Shown here in pieces: positions 1 to 13,264 of a stretch of 64,000 nt of DNA. The DNA comes from Lithospermum erythrorhizon (taxonomy: Eukaryota > Streptophyta > Magnoliopsida > Boraginales > Boraginaceae): assembly GCA_019722365.1 (NCBI GenBank), contig JADFUC010000758.1, positions 1,178,001 to 1,242,000 of the forward strand. Direction: 5' to 3'. The notes beneath the pieces are model-generated. The model was not told where the DNA came from. It saw nothing but the letters and a program-made list of their open reading frames with translations, and made no database searches. The position numbers were made by a program, and so were the translations under genes. Numbering within the stretch: the first letter of the stretch is position 1; every line of letters begins with the position of its first letter.

Positions 1-972
1 CAAATTTGGCTCATGGGGAATCAATTACACCACGAGGCAGGTCTAGTATTTACCAGACAAGAAAACAACCCTTGTGTATGTCAAATTTTAACATGCAATT
101 CGTATTATTTCTTTCATTCCAATTTAATTGATCATATTTCGATAAAAAAATCAACATACTTTTAAATCAATAACTCTGTCGACTTAATTACACATTTCAT
201 CAATGTTACGTTACACAGATCAACTAAATGTGTAGAGCTCAGTCTAAGATGTACACGGATTTTTGTGAAGTAATAAACATTAAAAAGTAAGGAACAAATG
301 GTTCTTAACTAGTACACTAGGTGCAAAAAAAATTGAAGTTTCTACAACTAACATTTAAATAAGAATATCAAATGAGTATTCTGTAATCTTTTTCAAGTAG
401 TCATATCACTTTCATACACATACATAAGATTAAACACATGAGCATAATATCAGTATATCACAAGTATTTAACACACTCAAGTAGGTGGGTTTCATGTTGT
501 AAATTATCTACCAAAACAATAATAATCTCGAGAGAAAATTAATTTCAAAACTATTGTTTTTGTAATTTGAGTAATCAACAACATTATAACTACATACGTT
601 TTATGGTACAATCTTTCCATCTCAATGAGAGGATCAATGGCAAAACTGCAGGACTAGGTAATGGGAGTGTTGAGGTTTGGCCTATAATGACAAAGTAATA
701 AAATAGAGCTTACATATCAAGTTTTATTTTCATTCCTGTTAGTGTCCCATCGAAATTGTTCATCAACGTTTATAACTCATCAAATGATGGGGGAAGTATA
801 TCATATCATGCAGATTACCTCCTAACGAAAAAATGGTACATGGACCTGAGATTATCTTCTGTTAGTACTCTGGATCCTGAATTCTGGTCCCTTTATGTGA
901 TCCTCAAATGGTAATCTGAACACAGTGCAAAATTCTCCCAATATGCTTATAGTGGTACATATGAAGTCACTC
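1..972. other. 3' flank of the AVT6 gene, no gene seen
   Basis: This AT-rich stretch has no convincing coding frame or exon. The part next to 973 is likely the 3' UTR and polyadenylation region of the minus-strand transporter gene. No repeat or RNA gene was recognised. Confidence 0.6.
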
Positions 973-2427
973 TTATTGGCTATTGAGGGTATAAATATTG
1001 CCAATCACTCCAACAATGCTAACAATTACAGCCAATATCAACATAAACCAACATATAAACTTTTCTCTCTCATTCAAATAAATTCCTCCTTTGCTCAATC
1101 TAAGAGCAATGAGTGATGGAAATGTAAAACCCAAAGAAACAGCTGTTGTTGCTCCAGTAAATTTGAAAGCCGTCCAGATATTAGGAACTGTAGTTGATCC
1201 AAAGTATGTGAGTCCTAACAGAACAAAGGTCCAACCTAGACACCTTTTCCGACTCTCAGTTAATGGAGGTGACCCAGCAAAAAACAAAGAATCCATCGTT
1301 TGCCTCAAAGAAAAATGCATAACAGGGAAAACAAGGACCAAATGAAAAACATATCCAATACGAACAACATAATTTATAGCTGTGCTAAGAGGAATCCCAA
1401 GATCCCTATCGAAGTTTGTCAGCACATCAGATTCGGTACTCTTACCAAAAAGTAGATAACCAGCTACAGCCGTTGAAGCATACACTAGAACACAAATGGC
1501 TGTGGTCATCCTACTAACTCGGTTCATCTTCTCAGGTGACCTCCCCTCAAGCTCATTATATATAGGCTGAACATTAAAGTGACAGACATACGCATTTGTC
1601 ATAATCGGAATCACCACAAGCAAATCCAAAATTGCCTTACTCGACCCAAAATCCGGTGCCATCCTAGGACTTTCATCTGTCCCTTCCATGAGTTTAATAA
1701 ATGCGACAATAAATGCAATCACGACAAATAAAACAGCAAGAACAACCGAAGCTGCAGAAGTCGAGCTCAATGAATCAATCCTATCCAAGGCACAAAGTGG
1801 CGAGAGAAAAACGATCATTATGATCAAAATCAACAACTTCCTATGATCCCAAAAACCATGACCTAACCATTGATCGAAAACACCAATATGCCTAAGTGAA
1901 CCGGACAACACGTCTCCCATTATAATCAAATACACCACCATAATACCACCATTATTCACAATAATACAAATCTCCGACAAGATCTTAGCTGTTCTACCTA
2001 ATGCAGCCTCCACAACCTCCCCATATGATTTAGCCTTACAGTGAACAGAACACCTTACAAGTATCTCAACACTAATTTCAGATAAAATACCAATCAAGAT
2101 TATCAAAACAAATCCTAAAACCAACCCAAGAACCTTCATCGTCGCGGGCAATGCCATGATCCCAGCTCCCACAATGGTAGTTGTGAGATTAAAAACAGCC
2201 CCATAAAAGCCAGACTCAGACTTTTTCTCCCCAAAAATAAGGGGCAAATTATCAAAATCAATATCATTTTCAAGATCTGACTCATCTTTAACATACCCAT
2301 TTTCTTGATCAGACGGTAACAATGCTAAAGATGAGATTTTTGATTCAAAGTTTGCATTTTTATTATCTTCTATATGTAATTCAACAGATGTATTATCAAG
2401 AGACAAAGGTGTATAATTACTAGCCAT
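973..2427 (-). CDS. AVT6-type amino acid transporter (AAAP family)
   Basis: A single-exon gene encoding 484 residues. The N-terminal ~75 residues are hydrophilic and acidic. The first membrane segment then carries the family signature (NLTTTIVGAGIMALP, around residue 81), and about eleven hydrophobic segments run to the C-terminus. This matches the amino acid/auxin permease (SLC38-like) superfamily, and the length and single exon fit the plant AVT6 clade. Known members are vacuolar carriers that export amino acids to the cytosol; transport here is inferred. The start is the first ATG of a frame that stays open to the stop and gives a normal family N-terminus. It points away from the rest of the window and is separated from TPL by about 18 kb of gene-poor DNA. 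It could be AVT6C or AVT6D; the subgroup cannot be settled by eye. Confidence 0.9.
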   Translation of the reverse strand: MASNYTPLSLDNTSVELHIEDNKNANFESKISSLALLPSDQENGYVKDESDLENDIDFDNLPLIFGEKKSESGFYGAVFNLTTTIVGAGIMALPATMKVLGLVLGFVLIILIGILSEISVEILVRCSVHCKAKSYGEVVEAALGRTAKILSEICIIVNNGGIMVVYLIIMGDVLSGSLRHIGVFDQWLGHGFWDHRKLLILIIMIVFLSPLCALDRIDSLSSTSAASVVLAVLFVVIAFIVAFIKLMEGTDESPRMAPDFGSSKAILDLLVVIPIMTNAYVCHFNVQPIYNELEGRSPEKMNRVSRMTTAICVLVYASTAVAGYLLFGKSTESDVLTNFDRDLGIPLSTAINYVVRIGYVFHLVLVFPVMHFSLRQTMDSLFFAGSPPLTESRKRCLGWTFVLLGLTYFGSTTVPNIWTAFKFTGATTAVSLGFTFPSLIALRLSKGGIYLNEREKFICWFMLILAVIVSIVGVIGNIYTLNSQ

Positions 2428-3249
2428 AACTAAATCATATAAATAAATATTCCCAAATTGAACAAATAAATCTAGAAAAATATAACTTACAGGATAATTT
2501 GATAAAAATGGAATTTGGTTTTTCTGGAATTTCTTTGTGAATTGAGTAAATATGTGAAGCTAGATTTTGGGAGGTCAAAGGTTGGCTGGTTTACTACAAC
2601 AACACAATGAAGTAAAGGCTTCTATTGAATTAAGGAAACAAAAACATGAGCTAGATGTTTTTTATTTAAATTAATTAACTAAATTGAAATTTTATTTTGA
2701 TATATGATTGAAGATATGAATATGGTCATTTTATAATATCTTTGTAGATAAATATAGATGATTATGGTTGTGTTTATAATTTTATATAGACATGGCCTAG
2801 AAGCTAAGTTTAATCATACTAAAATATTGACTATCCAATAACAATTATTGAAGAACTAAACTACTAATAACAAGTCTTGATATGGTTAAATGACCTATTG
2901 ACATCATGCTGTATGAAATTAATTGTGTATTGTGATTATATTTTTATACGAAGCATACATTATTCATTATTCAATTTGTGAAGAAACTTCAATTCGTAGT
3001 ATAATATGATGAATGTGATTATATTTTATTATAGTTTGCATGTTCAGAAACGAGAATACATGAAACTATTAAAAATATATAATTTAACGAGAAGACATGA
3101 AACTATTGAAAATATATAATTTTATTCTTATCTTTACTAATTCGATAAATTTTACCCTATATGTATTGTTTCCGTCCTAAATAACTTGAGTAAGACATTA
3201 TTTTTATATAATTTTTTTTTTCAAAACATCATTTAAGTAGAAGTAGAAT
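2428..3249. other. Upstream region of AVT6, AT-rich
   Basis: No gene is visible. The part near 2428 must hold the 5' UTR and promoter of the minus-strand transporter, but no core promoter element stands out. A 37-bp tandem duplication lies at 3050-3123. Confidence 0.5.
3050..3123. repeat. 37-bp tandem duplication
   Basis: Two adjacent copies, 3050-3086 and 3087-3123, both start acgaga and contain catgaaactatt followed by an A/T tract. They differ at a few bases, so the duplication is not recent. Confidence 0.8.
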
Positions 3250-6200
3250 GAATAACATAAATCAACTGTGGACAATCCCTCAGACGAATCGGCCCGGCGC
3301 TAAGATCATCAACAACATATATATCAAAAGCTATCAATCGACGGATAAATAACATAATAAGACTTCATTTAATATTAATAAATAAAATACTTTAATCCAT
3401 CGCGCGAATCCAATAAATCCAACCCAAATCCCACAATAACATATCAACAACACAAACATATATCCTTACATTTGAAATAAACATACAACCAATGTAATCC
3501 AACTTAGTCTCTACAATACATTATAATAATAGTACGGTCACAATAATGCACTCGTAATATACAACATAAAAGTCTTGAAACATAAGGCAACAAGAGGAAA
3601 AAATATTAGAAAGATCACCGAGGACTTCCTATGCCACCACCTCACCCACGATCTTAATCCGCAAACACAACGTAGAGTTCCTCAAATAACCACGACGATC
3701 AATTCCTTGTGAAAACTCAGTGCATAAACCCCGCCTAAAGATATATCGCGGAAAAATTGGTGGAAGCCTTAGGGCGGTCACAAATACCACGAATTCGTAT
3801 CCAACCACATATAATATAATGCTTATATATAAAAGCATATGTATATTATTAAATAGACTACTCAAGAACCACTTCATCGAATTGGGGCTAGTAACCTCTT
3901 TATTACATTACTACTGTGATCAACTAAACACTCCACACATATTCATAACCATCAACATCGTGATGATCAAATATTCATTCAAACGAACAACACAAACAAT
4001 AAAGGTTAGCCCAACAAAATGTACAACATCAAACCTCCATCCATACATCACTCTCAATCACACATCCACCAATATACACATTATCACCCCATACATATAT
4101 ATATATACATCACAATCCTCCCGACCGAGGTTACTTACCAATATGTATTATCACACCGAACCTCCCGAATCACCTCGGGCTACTCACTCAATATGCATAT
4201 CACGCCAAACCTCACGGTCGAGGCTACTCACTCAATGTATATATACACATAATATTCCAATCTAAACTCAACCCGCAAAACGATACACACACCAACCACA
4301 TACAACAATACACGCCCACATATAATAATAATACACAAACTACGTTGAATCAATGAGACCGATTTCATTTATCAAGGCTCACATGAATAATCACAGATCA
4401 ATTCATTTACCACTGGTTAAATGTGATTATCTAACTTAATGCTCAACTTAGTAACGTATATCAATAAAGCGGGTTCTCATGATAATTTAGCGGTTATGGA
4501 GCTTATCACAGATCTTGCCTTTATTAATCTATAATAATAGTAATTGGTCAATTATTATTATTATACAACTACTATTATTCGAGCCTGTAAGGTCAGCTAA
4601 TATTATACTGACGCTGAATATATTTCATGCATTTAAATTAAAGAGAACTATGGTAATTATGTGTATTTCTCTAATTATGCGGTTCTACATTTTATGTAGG
4701 AAATATCGATTAATAAATAGAATCAATTAAATAGTTATTTAATTCGATTCGAGTAATTTTAGTATTTATCGAGCACCTCAAAGATTATTGATATTGACTC
4801 ATTACTATTTAATTAGCTTAATTAAATAGTTCCAACTTCATTATCAACTCATTAGTGTCTTAAACGAACTAATGTAGTTAACGAAGTCAAGCTAATACTT
4901 AACGGGCGCCGTTTATCTGCTTGTTTTAATTCCAGCCCCATATAAGCAAACTTTTTAGGTTTTTTCATCATAAGTTTTTGAGAAAATTTTATCACAAAAA
5001 CCCTAAAGTAGCTCTCGGCCGAAATTCTCCCAAGAATTTTGGGGTTTTTTCTCTCGGGTTTTGTCTATCCTTGTTTACTAGCATAAATTAGTTCTTGATT
5101 CAACTCCCCGCAAGGACCAACTTTCAGATATCATACGATTGATATCAGTAAATGCGAGTCAAGTGGAAGTCAAGTGAATTTGAAGCGCTGTGGAACTTGT
5201 TAATTTACTCCTCGCAACGAAGACTCGCTTATCATATATAGTAAATATGTTTTCGTATTTAAATAACGTAGTGACGCACTTTTAAGATCCCCCTGAGCGA
5301 TTAAGTGAAATTTGTATTTATACCATATATCCATAGTATTTTCCATCAAACCACACGCAGAACAATAAATCAATACTATCACTAATACATGCTGCATAAC
5401 TCAGCAACAAGTACCACAATCTCATAACATCAATATACATACTCGAATATATAACCATAATATATAATGAAATATTTCATCGCGAGATTTGTACTCACTC
5501 CTCGAATCAAAGCAACTAGAATATTTCTAGTTAAATTAATTTGCTTAGGTCCGTGCTCAATTCCTAACCAAAGCAATTATATACATTATTTACTTCCCCC
5601 GATTAAGAACATCCTCTTACATTTAGAAATCTCAAATAAAGATCAAATGTAAACCGACAACTCCCCGATATAAGTGATCCCAGTCCAACAAAAACTAACC
5701 ATTATCGATATATCGGCAAGCATTATATAATTTTTCCACTTAACTCCGATTATTACACATCTCATAATTCAAAAATGAATGCCATTAGAAATCATTAAAA
5801 TACTCAAAAATAGTAAATAATTTCTAAATTTCAACTTTAACAAAGATTCTAGTTATCAACTTAACAACTCTAGGTGGAAAGACTACTACGCTGCTCTAAC
5901 GACTAATAAAACGACAAAACTTCAACCCTACCAAATCTCCATTTTCGGCCATCACCCCTTACCCAACAATAGCACTCTAATCAAATTCTAATCAATCCAA
6001 CAATCAATTCTCCAATTAATTAAACCATTATCCACAACCTTTAATTCAAACGCCAACTACTACTCAACTTACACAACTACCTCAACATAATCTCTTCCAA
6101 TCAACATCAAAATCAACACTTCTACTCCTAAAACAACTATATTAAAATCTCAAAACATCATATTATAACTTAAAGCGCTTGTGAAAAAGTCAACCCTCAT

Positions 6201-7070
6201 TATCCAACACATTACATCCCCAAAATCAACCATAATAACTTTAACCACCTAATCTGGGGTTTTACGATACTTTAATGTCATTATATAGTCTTAAACTCCA
6301 CGTCAACTCAAAAGTCAAACTAACAAAATAGTCAACTATAGCCTAAACGCATTTAGTTTTGAAGATTAAAATCATACCTTTCATGAACAAGATGGGAATT
6401 TCCACAAGATTTTACCAAGAAAAAAAATAAAAAAAACTGCGGACGTGGGATTGGTAGGTTCGGCCCCTTTCTTTGTAAGAAAAGCACGAAGTTTTTATGC
6501 ATAAAAGATTTATACGTATTTTATAAAGGAGGAGAAGAGAAAGGTGAGGTGGAAGATATTAGGGATTTGCTTATGCCCTGCTTGTTAAAAGTTATGATTT
6601 CACTTTTCGCTGCTTAAAATTATTACGAACCGATTCCAAATGTAAAATTTCCCGTGACATAAAATACTACTCATATCTAGTCTCAGTATATCGATTTTAT
6701 TCCGAATTTATTTATACTATCTCCTGTGTCCTACTACCCAACCGATATATGTGTAATACAATTCAATCGCTTAGGCGAATTTAGTTATTTCATGAACGAA
6801 CTATACAAATTTTGGAATTATTTATGTACGACCTGGGCCTATTGTCGGTAAAGTGGACGAGGAGCGCTAAACGCCGCAGATTCTAAATTTTACGCGGCTA
6901 TGGCTCGAAGTCATGCAAGTGGCAAAATCTCGTGATCAGTTTCTGCTTAAACGTTCTCTCGCCTCTCTAATTACTGAAAAGACATCCCGCGATTTACCTC
7001 CTCCGTAGTAATCCTGCATACGACCGAGAGTACAGCTGCACGATTTTACACTTTTAAAAAAAGATCCGCA
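3250..7070. mobile_element. Probable degraded non-coding retroelement (long-LTR type)
   Basis: No open protein-coding region is seen. The stretch has features common in long LTRs of plant Ty3/gypsy (Tat/Ogre-like) elements: a promoter-like segment with a TATA-type motif (catataagc, near 4938) followed by a leader-like tract with the word aaaccctaaa (near 4997), and short diverged repeats at 4112-4234. Composition shifts from its flanks. I found no paired LTR, primer-binding site or target duplication, so class and borders are guesses. Confidence 0.3.
4112..4234. repeat. Three diverged short repeats
   Basis: Three imperfect units share the pattern CCTC-C-(A/C)CGAGG-TACTCAC followed by CAATATG or CAATGTA. 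The units are about 40-50 bp and diverged. They sit inside the probable degraded retroelement. Confidence 0.55.
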
Positions 7071-9317
7071 CAAAGCACTAAGGAAACAGAAGATTTTGAA
7101 TATTCACTAAAGCTTTGGGAAAATTAAATCTTTATTAAAAAAAGAGACGAATGAAGTATTTTTAGTGAAATAAAAAGGGGTATGGTTAAGGTGAATGAGG
7201 CCTGATTCGAGTATTGTATGAGTCCGTCTGCCGTTCGATTTCGATTATAGTATTGGCCCAATAGTATCATTATCTTAATTTGTTGTTGGGCATGTTTCAG
7301 TAATATTGTTAATGACACTAAACATGATTAAAGATGTATCGGTACGCATTTTGTTTAATCAAGCTTGAATTGAATCAAAGGTAGATAGGATGTTCGATCC
7401 GTAAATTCAATTCAATGTAGCTTGAATTGTGTCAAGTCATAATTCAAATTTCGATTGATTTTGAACTGAAGTTTCTACTTGACATATATTATATTTTTTA
7501 ATATTAAATTGATATGTGATTATTACTATTGGTGCATGCAATATAAAAACATAATATCAAACATTCTAATGTAAACTCTTTATACGAGTACTCACTATTT
7601 TTTATCAAATCGCATCGGAAGTTTTGATCGATTTTTTTTAATCGAATTTGAATCTAACTTTAGAACTTGAAATTGAATTGAATTATTTGGATTCAAATAA
7701 TCGAACAAGATTAAGTAGAGTTGAATTATGGATATTCGGTTTGATTCGACTCGATTCGTTAAAGGCCCGTGTATACATGCTTGAAATGAGAGGATTACTA
7801 GTTCAATACCTGAATCGAGCCAATTGTAGAGTCAGCCAAGCCAATTGCTTGTAGCTAACCTGTCAGTTTGACACGTTTCAGTACTATTATCAGAAGCACA
7901 TCTATATCTTGTTTCACTTTCCCAATCAGTTTCAGCATGCAGAGCTACTTATAATCAGACGTGGCGAATTCTAATTAGACGATAATTATGTTTACCGACT
8001 TAGAATGAAAGTACACATGTGAATTGTGAAACATGCCTTCCGACAGTTTGGAGTCACCATGTGATCCCTATTTAACTCATCCTTTTTATTATTTTCTTCT
8101 TAAGTTCGCTAAGTTTTAATCTATATTTAACGTAGTTAAAGTCCAATCTATGTATCCTTTGTGTCGACTCCTTAATCGATAGATATCCACATCTCGACTC
8201 GATAGTTTGTGAGAGATTAAATCATGTGATTTAATATTCATATATCAATATGAAACTTCCACATTACTACGGTTAAGATTTAAACTTGAACTTAAATTCT
8301 TAAAATTCAATCTGTCAATGCATTTACCATTCGATTATATCGATATGTACACAATGCATATATCGTTTCGGCTTTTCCTCATAACGCGCCCACCTAAGAA
8401 GCAATTTAGAAGAGTTAGAACTTAGAATGACAATCCTTAAAAATCTCAAACATCATGGCCCGGAAATATAATGTCCCCACCAAAATGCACATGTGAAGGG
8501 TCCTCCATAAGGTACGAAAAGCTATTTCATCCTAAAGTTTATGGTCTAGGGGAAGTTGCAGTGGATAAATTAGAAGGAGGTATGGGGAATAATTGCTCTA
8601 CTAAAATTTTGAAAATTATATTTTTAATATTAAAAAGTAGAATTTTACCATTTATTTATTCAAAATTAAGCCAGATGCCCCCTTAAATTTCAGATATTTT
8701 TGCTTATTTATATAATATAATTACATTCGGCCCCCAAATAAAAATGTTTGTCTGTCACTGAGAAGGTTATTTCATCATATAAATATTAATGTCTAGGGAA
8801 AAGTATGAAGTTGCACAAGACCTTATAAACGTACATACAGTATTACAGTTTATATTTTTCAAAGTGATATTTTCTCACTCTCCCCACATGTGTCACCCAA
8901 TCAATTGGGCTGCATGTGGTATTTCTATTTAAGACAGGTGTGCTAATTCAATCTTTATAAAAACACTAAAGACTTAGGAAAGACAAAGTATAAAAAGATT
9001 GTATAAAGATGCTGATAAAAGAGACTCAGACACTTTGTATCACATTGTTTAAAACTTTCATGCTATAAGATTCGAAAGCCTTGCTTGGATTGGCTGTGTC
9101 TTTGATGATTGTTGAAATTGGCATCTCTCCCTCATTTATACTAGCTTAATCTAAGTCTTCCACCTTCTCGCCATGCTCTAGACTAACTCGAATATCGCAC
9201 TATTACTTCATAAAGCTCTAAAGTATCAGACTAGACTACATACAACTTTAAAAGTCATATAGAACTCCACAAAGTACTCTAAGCTCCTAAAGCTATTCAT
9301 AAATCTCCTCCACGTGT

Positions 9318-9334
9318 CCTAGGGCCGCCCTAGG
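9318..9334. repeat. Palindromic hairpin in pyrimidine-rich block
   Basis: CCTAGGG and CCCTAGG face each other around a short CCG-type centre, giving a potential hairpin. It lies in a C/T-rich strand with recurring TTCC/CTCC words that is unlike the AT-rich surroundings and may be part of a solo LTR. No borders or target duplications were found. Confidence 0.5.
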
Positions 9335-10689
9335 ATGTCAGAGTTCTCAATCCTTCCGGATGTTCCAGAGCTATCCTAACGCTTTTCTTAACATTCCAGG
9401 TCTCCATATCCCTCCAAATACTTCTTGGGAAGCCTTGCATCCTCCGAGAACTTCCAATACGTTCCGTAGTGTTCCGCACCTATCCGAGTGCTTCTTGAGC
9501 CCTCTCAGGTTCTCCGGAATCTTCTAGAACACTGTCAGTGACAATGGGCTACCTCTTATAGGGAGTATCATGTTAATTAATACTCTCTATCCTTAAAAGA
9601 TTGTCCAAGCCAGTTTGACTTTTCATTGTAAAAAATTAACATACTTTAAAATTTTAATTGACATCTAAAACTTTGATTTTAATTAAAACTATAAAGTTAA
9701 TAGTAAAATATATTGAAAATACTACATGTTGATATATTTTTCCCAAACAAATATATAATATATTAAAAATTATTTGAGTTTAAAATTGGAAAAAATCAAC
9801 TTATTAAAATTAAACGCGAAGCAATCTCTGTAAACGGGCTTAAGTAATGTATTTGGTTATATTTTAAAATATAGAGACCTACCCGTCCAATACATTATTA
9901 AATCTCATATAATTCATCAATTTTCCGATGTGTGGGAGTTTTTCCACAAAAACAAATCACACATAAGACCTTATTAAATCTCTTGTGATTGTCTTGTTTA
10001 ATTTTTGCAATATCCTTTATTGAGCCTTTTACGATTTATACGTTATTAGATTACTTAATTCGATACTTATAAGTTATCATAATATTTTTAACGTGTTTTT
10101 ATTCTTAACAATGACGTTACTTCCATGGTAAACTTCTTAGAGGTCCTTCATTCTATAATTGTTTTTCCAACATTTTTTCTTACTTAACCTTAGAGTTTAT
10201 GGATTTGGTGATTTTATGAATTTTGATGGTATAAATAGTCTCAATTATGACATCACCTATCTGAATTAACTATTACATTGTTAGATTTACGATATTCCTC
10301 TTTTTTCAATTAAAGACTTTCACGATTGATTTGTATGTAATATAATGTGTTATACTTGGTTAATTAATAATATGACAAGTAGGCCAATGTCATGCATATT
10401 CATAAACATAAGCTAACATTCACAATCACTCTACTTATAAAAGTGTGAATTGTATTTTTTCCTTTTTAACATTACTAATTACTACATTAGTCTTATTATA
10501 ATATTTTCTATTGGTGGAAAAATATATTTCTAAAAAATACTACTATAACAATTCAATAATTAATAAAGATTAAATTTTTTACTAAAAATTCTACAAAGAA
10601 TTCAAACATACGGAAGCATTCACTTCTATTATAATACGCGTAATTAGCTTAATTAATTTACATGTATGATAATTACCATATGTTCATTA

Positions 10690-10742
10690 TCAACATCTTG
10701 ATCTAATTATATAAAAAATATTCAACATCTTGATCTAATTAT
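10690..10742. repeat. 21-bp direct repeat
   Basis: tcaacatcttgatctaatta(t) occurs at 10690-10710 and again at 10722-10742 with an 11-bp A/T spacer. A flanking attaccatatg word is also duplicated nearby, suggesting a slippage-type duplication. Confidence 0.75.
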
Positions 10743-11731
10743 AATTACCATATGTTTAATTTTATGTGACCAAAGAAAGCAACTTTCCATGAATTGAATA
10801 AGATTAGATTTTGTTTTTAAGTGCATTTTCCATGATTTTTGGTCTTTTTTTTTAATTTGTGCTAGGTAATTGTGGTTAATTTGTTTTAAGTTCGATTCGT
10901 ATGATAGTTTAGCTTCTGATTAAGTTGATTACTACACTTTTGATTGATGATTTATATATAGACGTGTTGGTATGTAGAATCGATTTTGAATGTCTTGCTA
11001 ATCATGGGTTGTATTTGCATTGGTTTACTTCCTGGAGAATATGGCATTTTTCCATTTGACTTGAATATTGTTATTATTATTTTTTGCTTAAATGTCATCT
11101 TATCTCTGTTAGTCTTAAGTCGACACTAGTTGCCTAGTTGGGTTCTCATTTAGAATAGGTTTCCAGTTCCTAAAAAATCTGACTACATTGTTAGTTTGGT
11201 AGTGTATGAAGTATGAACATCTAAGTGCCTCCAATAGTTGACTAAGTTGATGTCAGTTGAGTTTTTTAACAGATTGTGTAATTTTTTTTAAGGCAAACAG
11301 ATTGTGTAAACTAAGTTGTTCCTCCAGATTGTGTAAACCAAGGCAAACAACTATTCCAATGGAGAGGTAATCACTCACTATGTAACTATTGTTCAAGCCT
11401 GTTTTAATTGAGTTTGAGTTGGAGTATTTGCTTCCATTAATGATTTTTATTGACACGGCATGTGATATATGGATTGACGAGGATTAAAAACATGAATATT
11501 TACTCCAGTAAGTGCTCTTTATGTTCTAATTGAAATTTTTTGTGCTAATTATAAACTTTACCTATTTGTTGTAAGAAAATTCATATTCTAATTTTTCCTT
11601 TATTGTTTCCGATTAATCATTTGATTTGGCAGGTTCTTTGTCTATTTTAGTATAATTTATTAGTTCACTAATTGTTACTCGGATTTATAGATATATATAC
11701 ACATTTCATTGCTTGTTTGCTTTTGTTGTCA

Positions 11732-11838
11732 GGAAAGCATTTGCGCTCGGGGCTACTGCTTTCATCGCCAAAGAAAAATTCGATCTCGATGCACTCTTCA
11801 GGATCAGATGCTACATAGGAAGAATTTCAAGGATAATG
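11732..11838 (+). other. Candidate exon of an unknown or decayed gene
   Basis: A 107-bp segment of more balanced composition is bounded by a good acceptor (ttgttgtcag) and a good donor (aat|gtaagtg). One frame reads through it with a protein-like sequence containing AFALGATAFIAKEKFDLDAL. A possible upstream donor (ca|gtaagtg) lies near 11510 and a possible acceptor (tttgtag|atg) near 12260, but joining to the latter gives an early stop. I do not recognise the protein. It could be a gene fragment captured by a transposon or a non-coding transcript. Confidence 0.3.
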
Positions 11839-12534
11839 TAAGTGTCTTCATTTGGGCATTTTCTAGAACACCTAAAGATTTATGGTTGTGTTTGTAGAAA
11901 TTGATTGGTCTAAGCTTTCAAGGTTTCTTAATTTTATTTATTAGACTCTGAATATCTTGGTTTCTAGTTGTTGTTTAACTTCTTACATTTTGCGCTATAA
12001 TGTAGGTTCGACTTTTGTTTAAATTATCATACCCGTGTTTCATTTTTAGTTTCAAATTTTATTTCATAGATAAGTAAGACACATGGTATGATTTTAGTGG
12101 AGTGTACCATAGAATGAGGATGATGTTCATTGGGCAGTTCATGCAAGATCGAATTATATGTTAATGTAATCAAGTGCATGTTATGATTTTTTTTTTGGTT
12201 ATATAATCTTTTGATGTAAATATTGATCGTATTCAATTTTGTGTTATTTCTCCTTTGTAGATGAAGAAAGGCTTAATGACGATGAGATAAGACGATGCAT
12301 GATTTTTATAAGATTTTAATTTTTTAATATAAAATTTAATATTTTTGTAATAAATTTAGGGTAAAGGTAACTTTTTTTATTTTATTTTGTAATTTTGTTA
12401 GTCAAAGAGAATAATATATGTAATAATAAATATTTTAATTGATATGAATTTAAGTTATCTAGTTTTTATTTTCTATAATAAGTGCATTAATAAATGTAAA
12501 ATATATATTTCAGAAATTTTTTTTTACTTAGAAG

Positions 12535-12655
12535 GCATTTCAAAAGCATCCCCTGCTCATTAATTTAGAGGGCGTAGGCACTCCAAAAGTGTCCCTCTAA
12601 GCCGAAGTTATTTAGAGGCCTTTCAGCGCCTAACGCCAAGCTTAAAAATATTTAG
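12535..12655. mobile_element. Possible CACTA-type subterminal repeat patch
   Basis: Short GC-rich words recur in an A/T background: TAGAGGG facing CCCTCTA across 12572-12600, TTAGAGGC, and GCGCC/GGCG-like words with CTAACGCC. CACTA transposons carry such arrays near their ends. No clear CACTA terminus or 3-bp target duplication was found. Confidence 0.3.
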
Positions 12656-13264
12656 GAGTGCTGGCTCATTATAACGACGCTTTTTTTCAGATTCGCTTTA
12701 TGTTTTTCGAACCTGCCTTCTAGCATTAATAAATGAAATATAACATATTGATAATCCAAAAACATTTTTGTTTCATAAATTAAATGAAGTTTATTAGTAC
12801 GTACTATCATTATGCACTTGACTTTGGTCCCTCTCCTTCCACCATACATAGATATTCATTTCCAGATGTTGATGGCCACGTAAGGAAAGGACCAATCAAA
12901 TTAAGACAATAATGTGTATTTCTGGTAGAGAATGAATACGACAATGATTTGGTACTTGTAAATCGTTTTTGTACTGTAATATACTTGCATTATTAGATTA
13001 TGTCTTGAATCTGGTTCTATCGTCTATTCAATCTATATGAGGATGTTTGTAGAGGATCAAATTTCACATTGTTCAGTTCCGAAAGTGTCCTTAGCTAGGT
13101 GACTAGGTTTATGTCAGTTTTAATTCGATTTAGAGATATATTGGAAAGTAAAATTAGTTGTTGGGGGCATATTTTACAGTAAAGCTGTTTAGAGGATAGA
13201 TTGAAATGATAAAAAGTTAAGGGAGTAAATTGGCAAAACATAATGATGCGAGGGATTTTAAGAG

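Larger units (their letters stand above)
7071..13264. other. Gene-poor AT-rich intergenic region
   Basis: No intact gene is supported. Visible features are an imperfect palindrome near 9318-9334 within a pyrimidine-rich block (about 9100-9560), a 21-bp direct repeat at 10690-10742, possible spliced exons near 11732-12300, and a CACTA-like subterminal patch near 12535-12655. The rest is low-complexity DNA with words such as TCGATTCG and TTGAATTGAA around 7330-7760, like decayed repeats. Confidence 0.5.

Noticed and set aside
3720..4265. Plus-strand 181-codon frame
   Set aside because: Low-complexity Thr/Ile/Tyr/His-rich translation across short DNA repeats; no coding signature.
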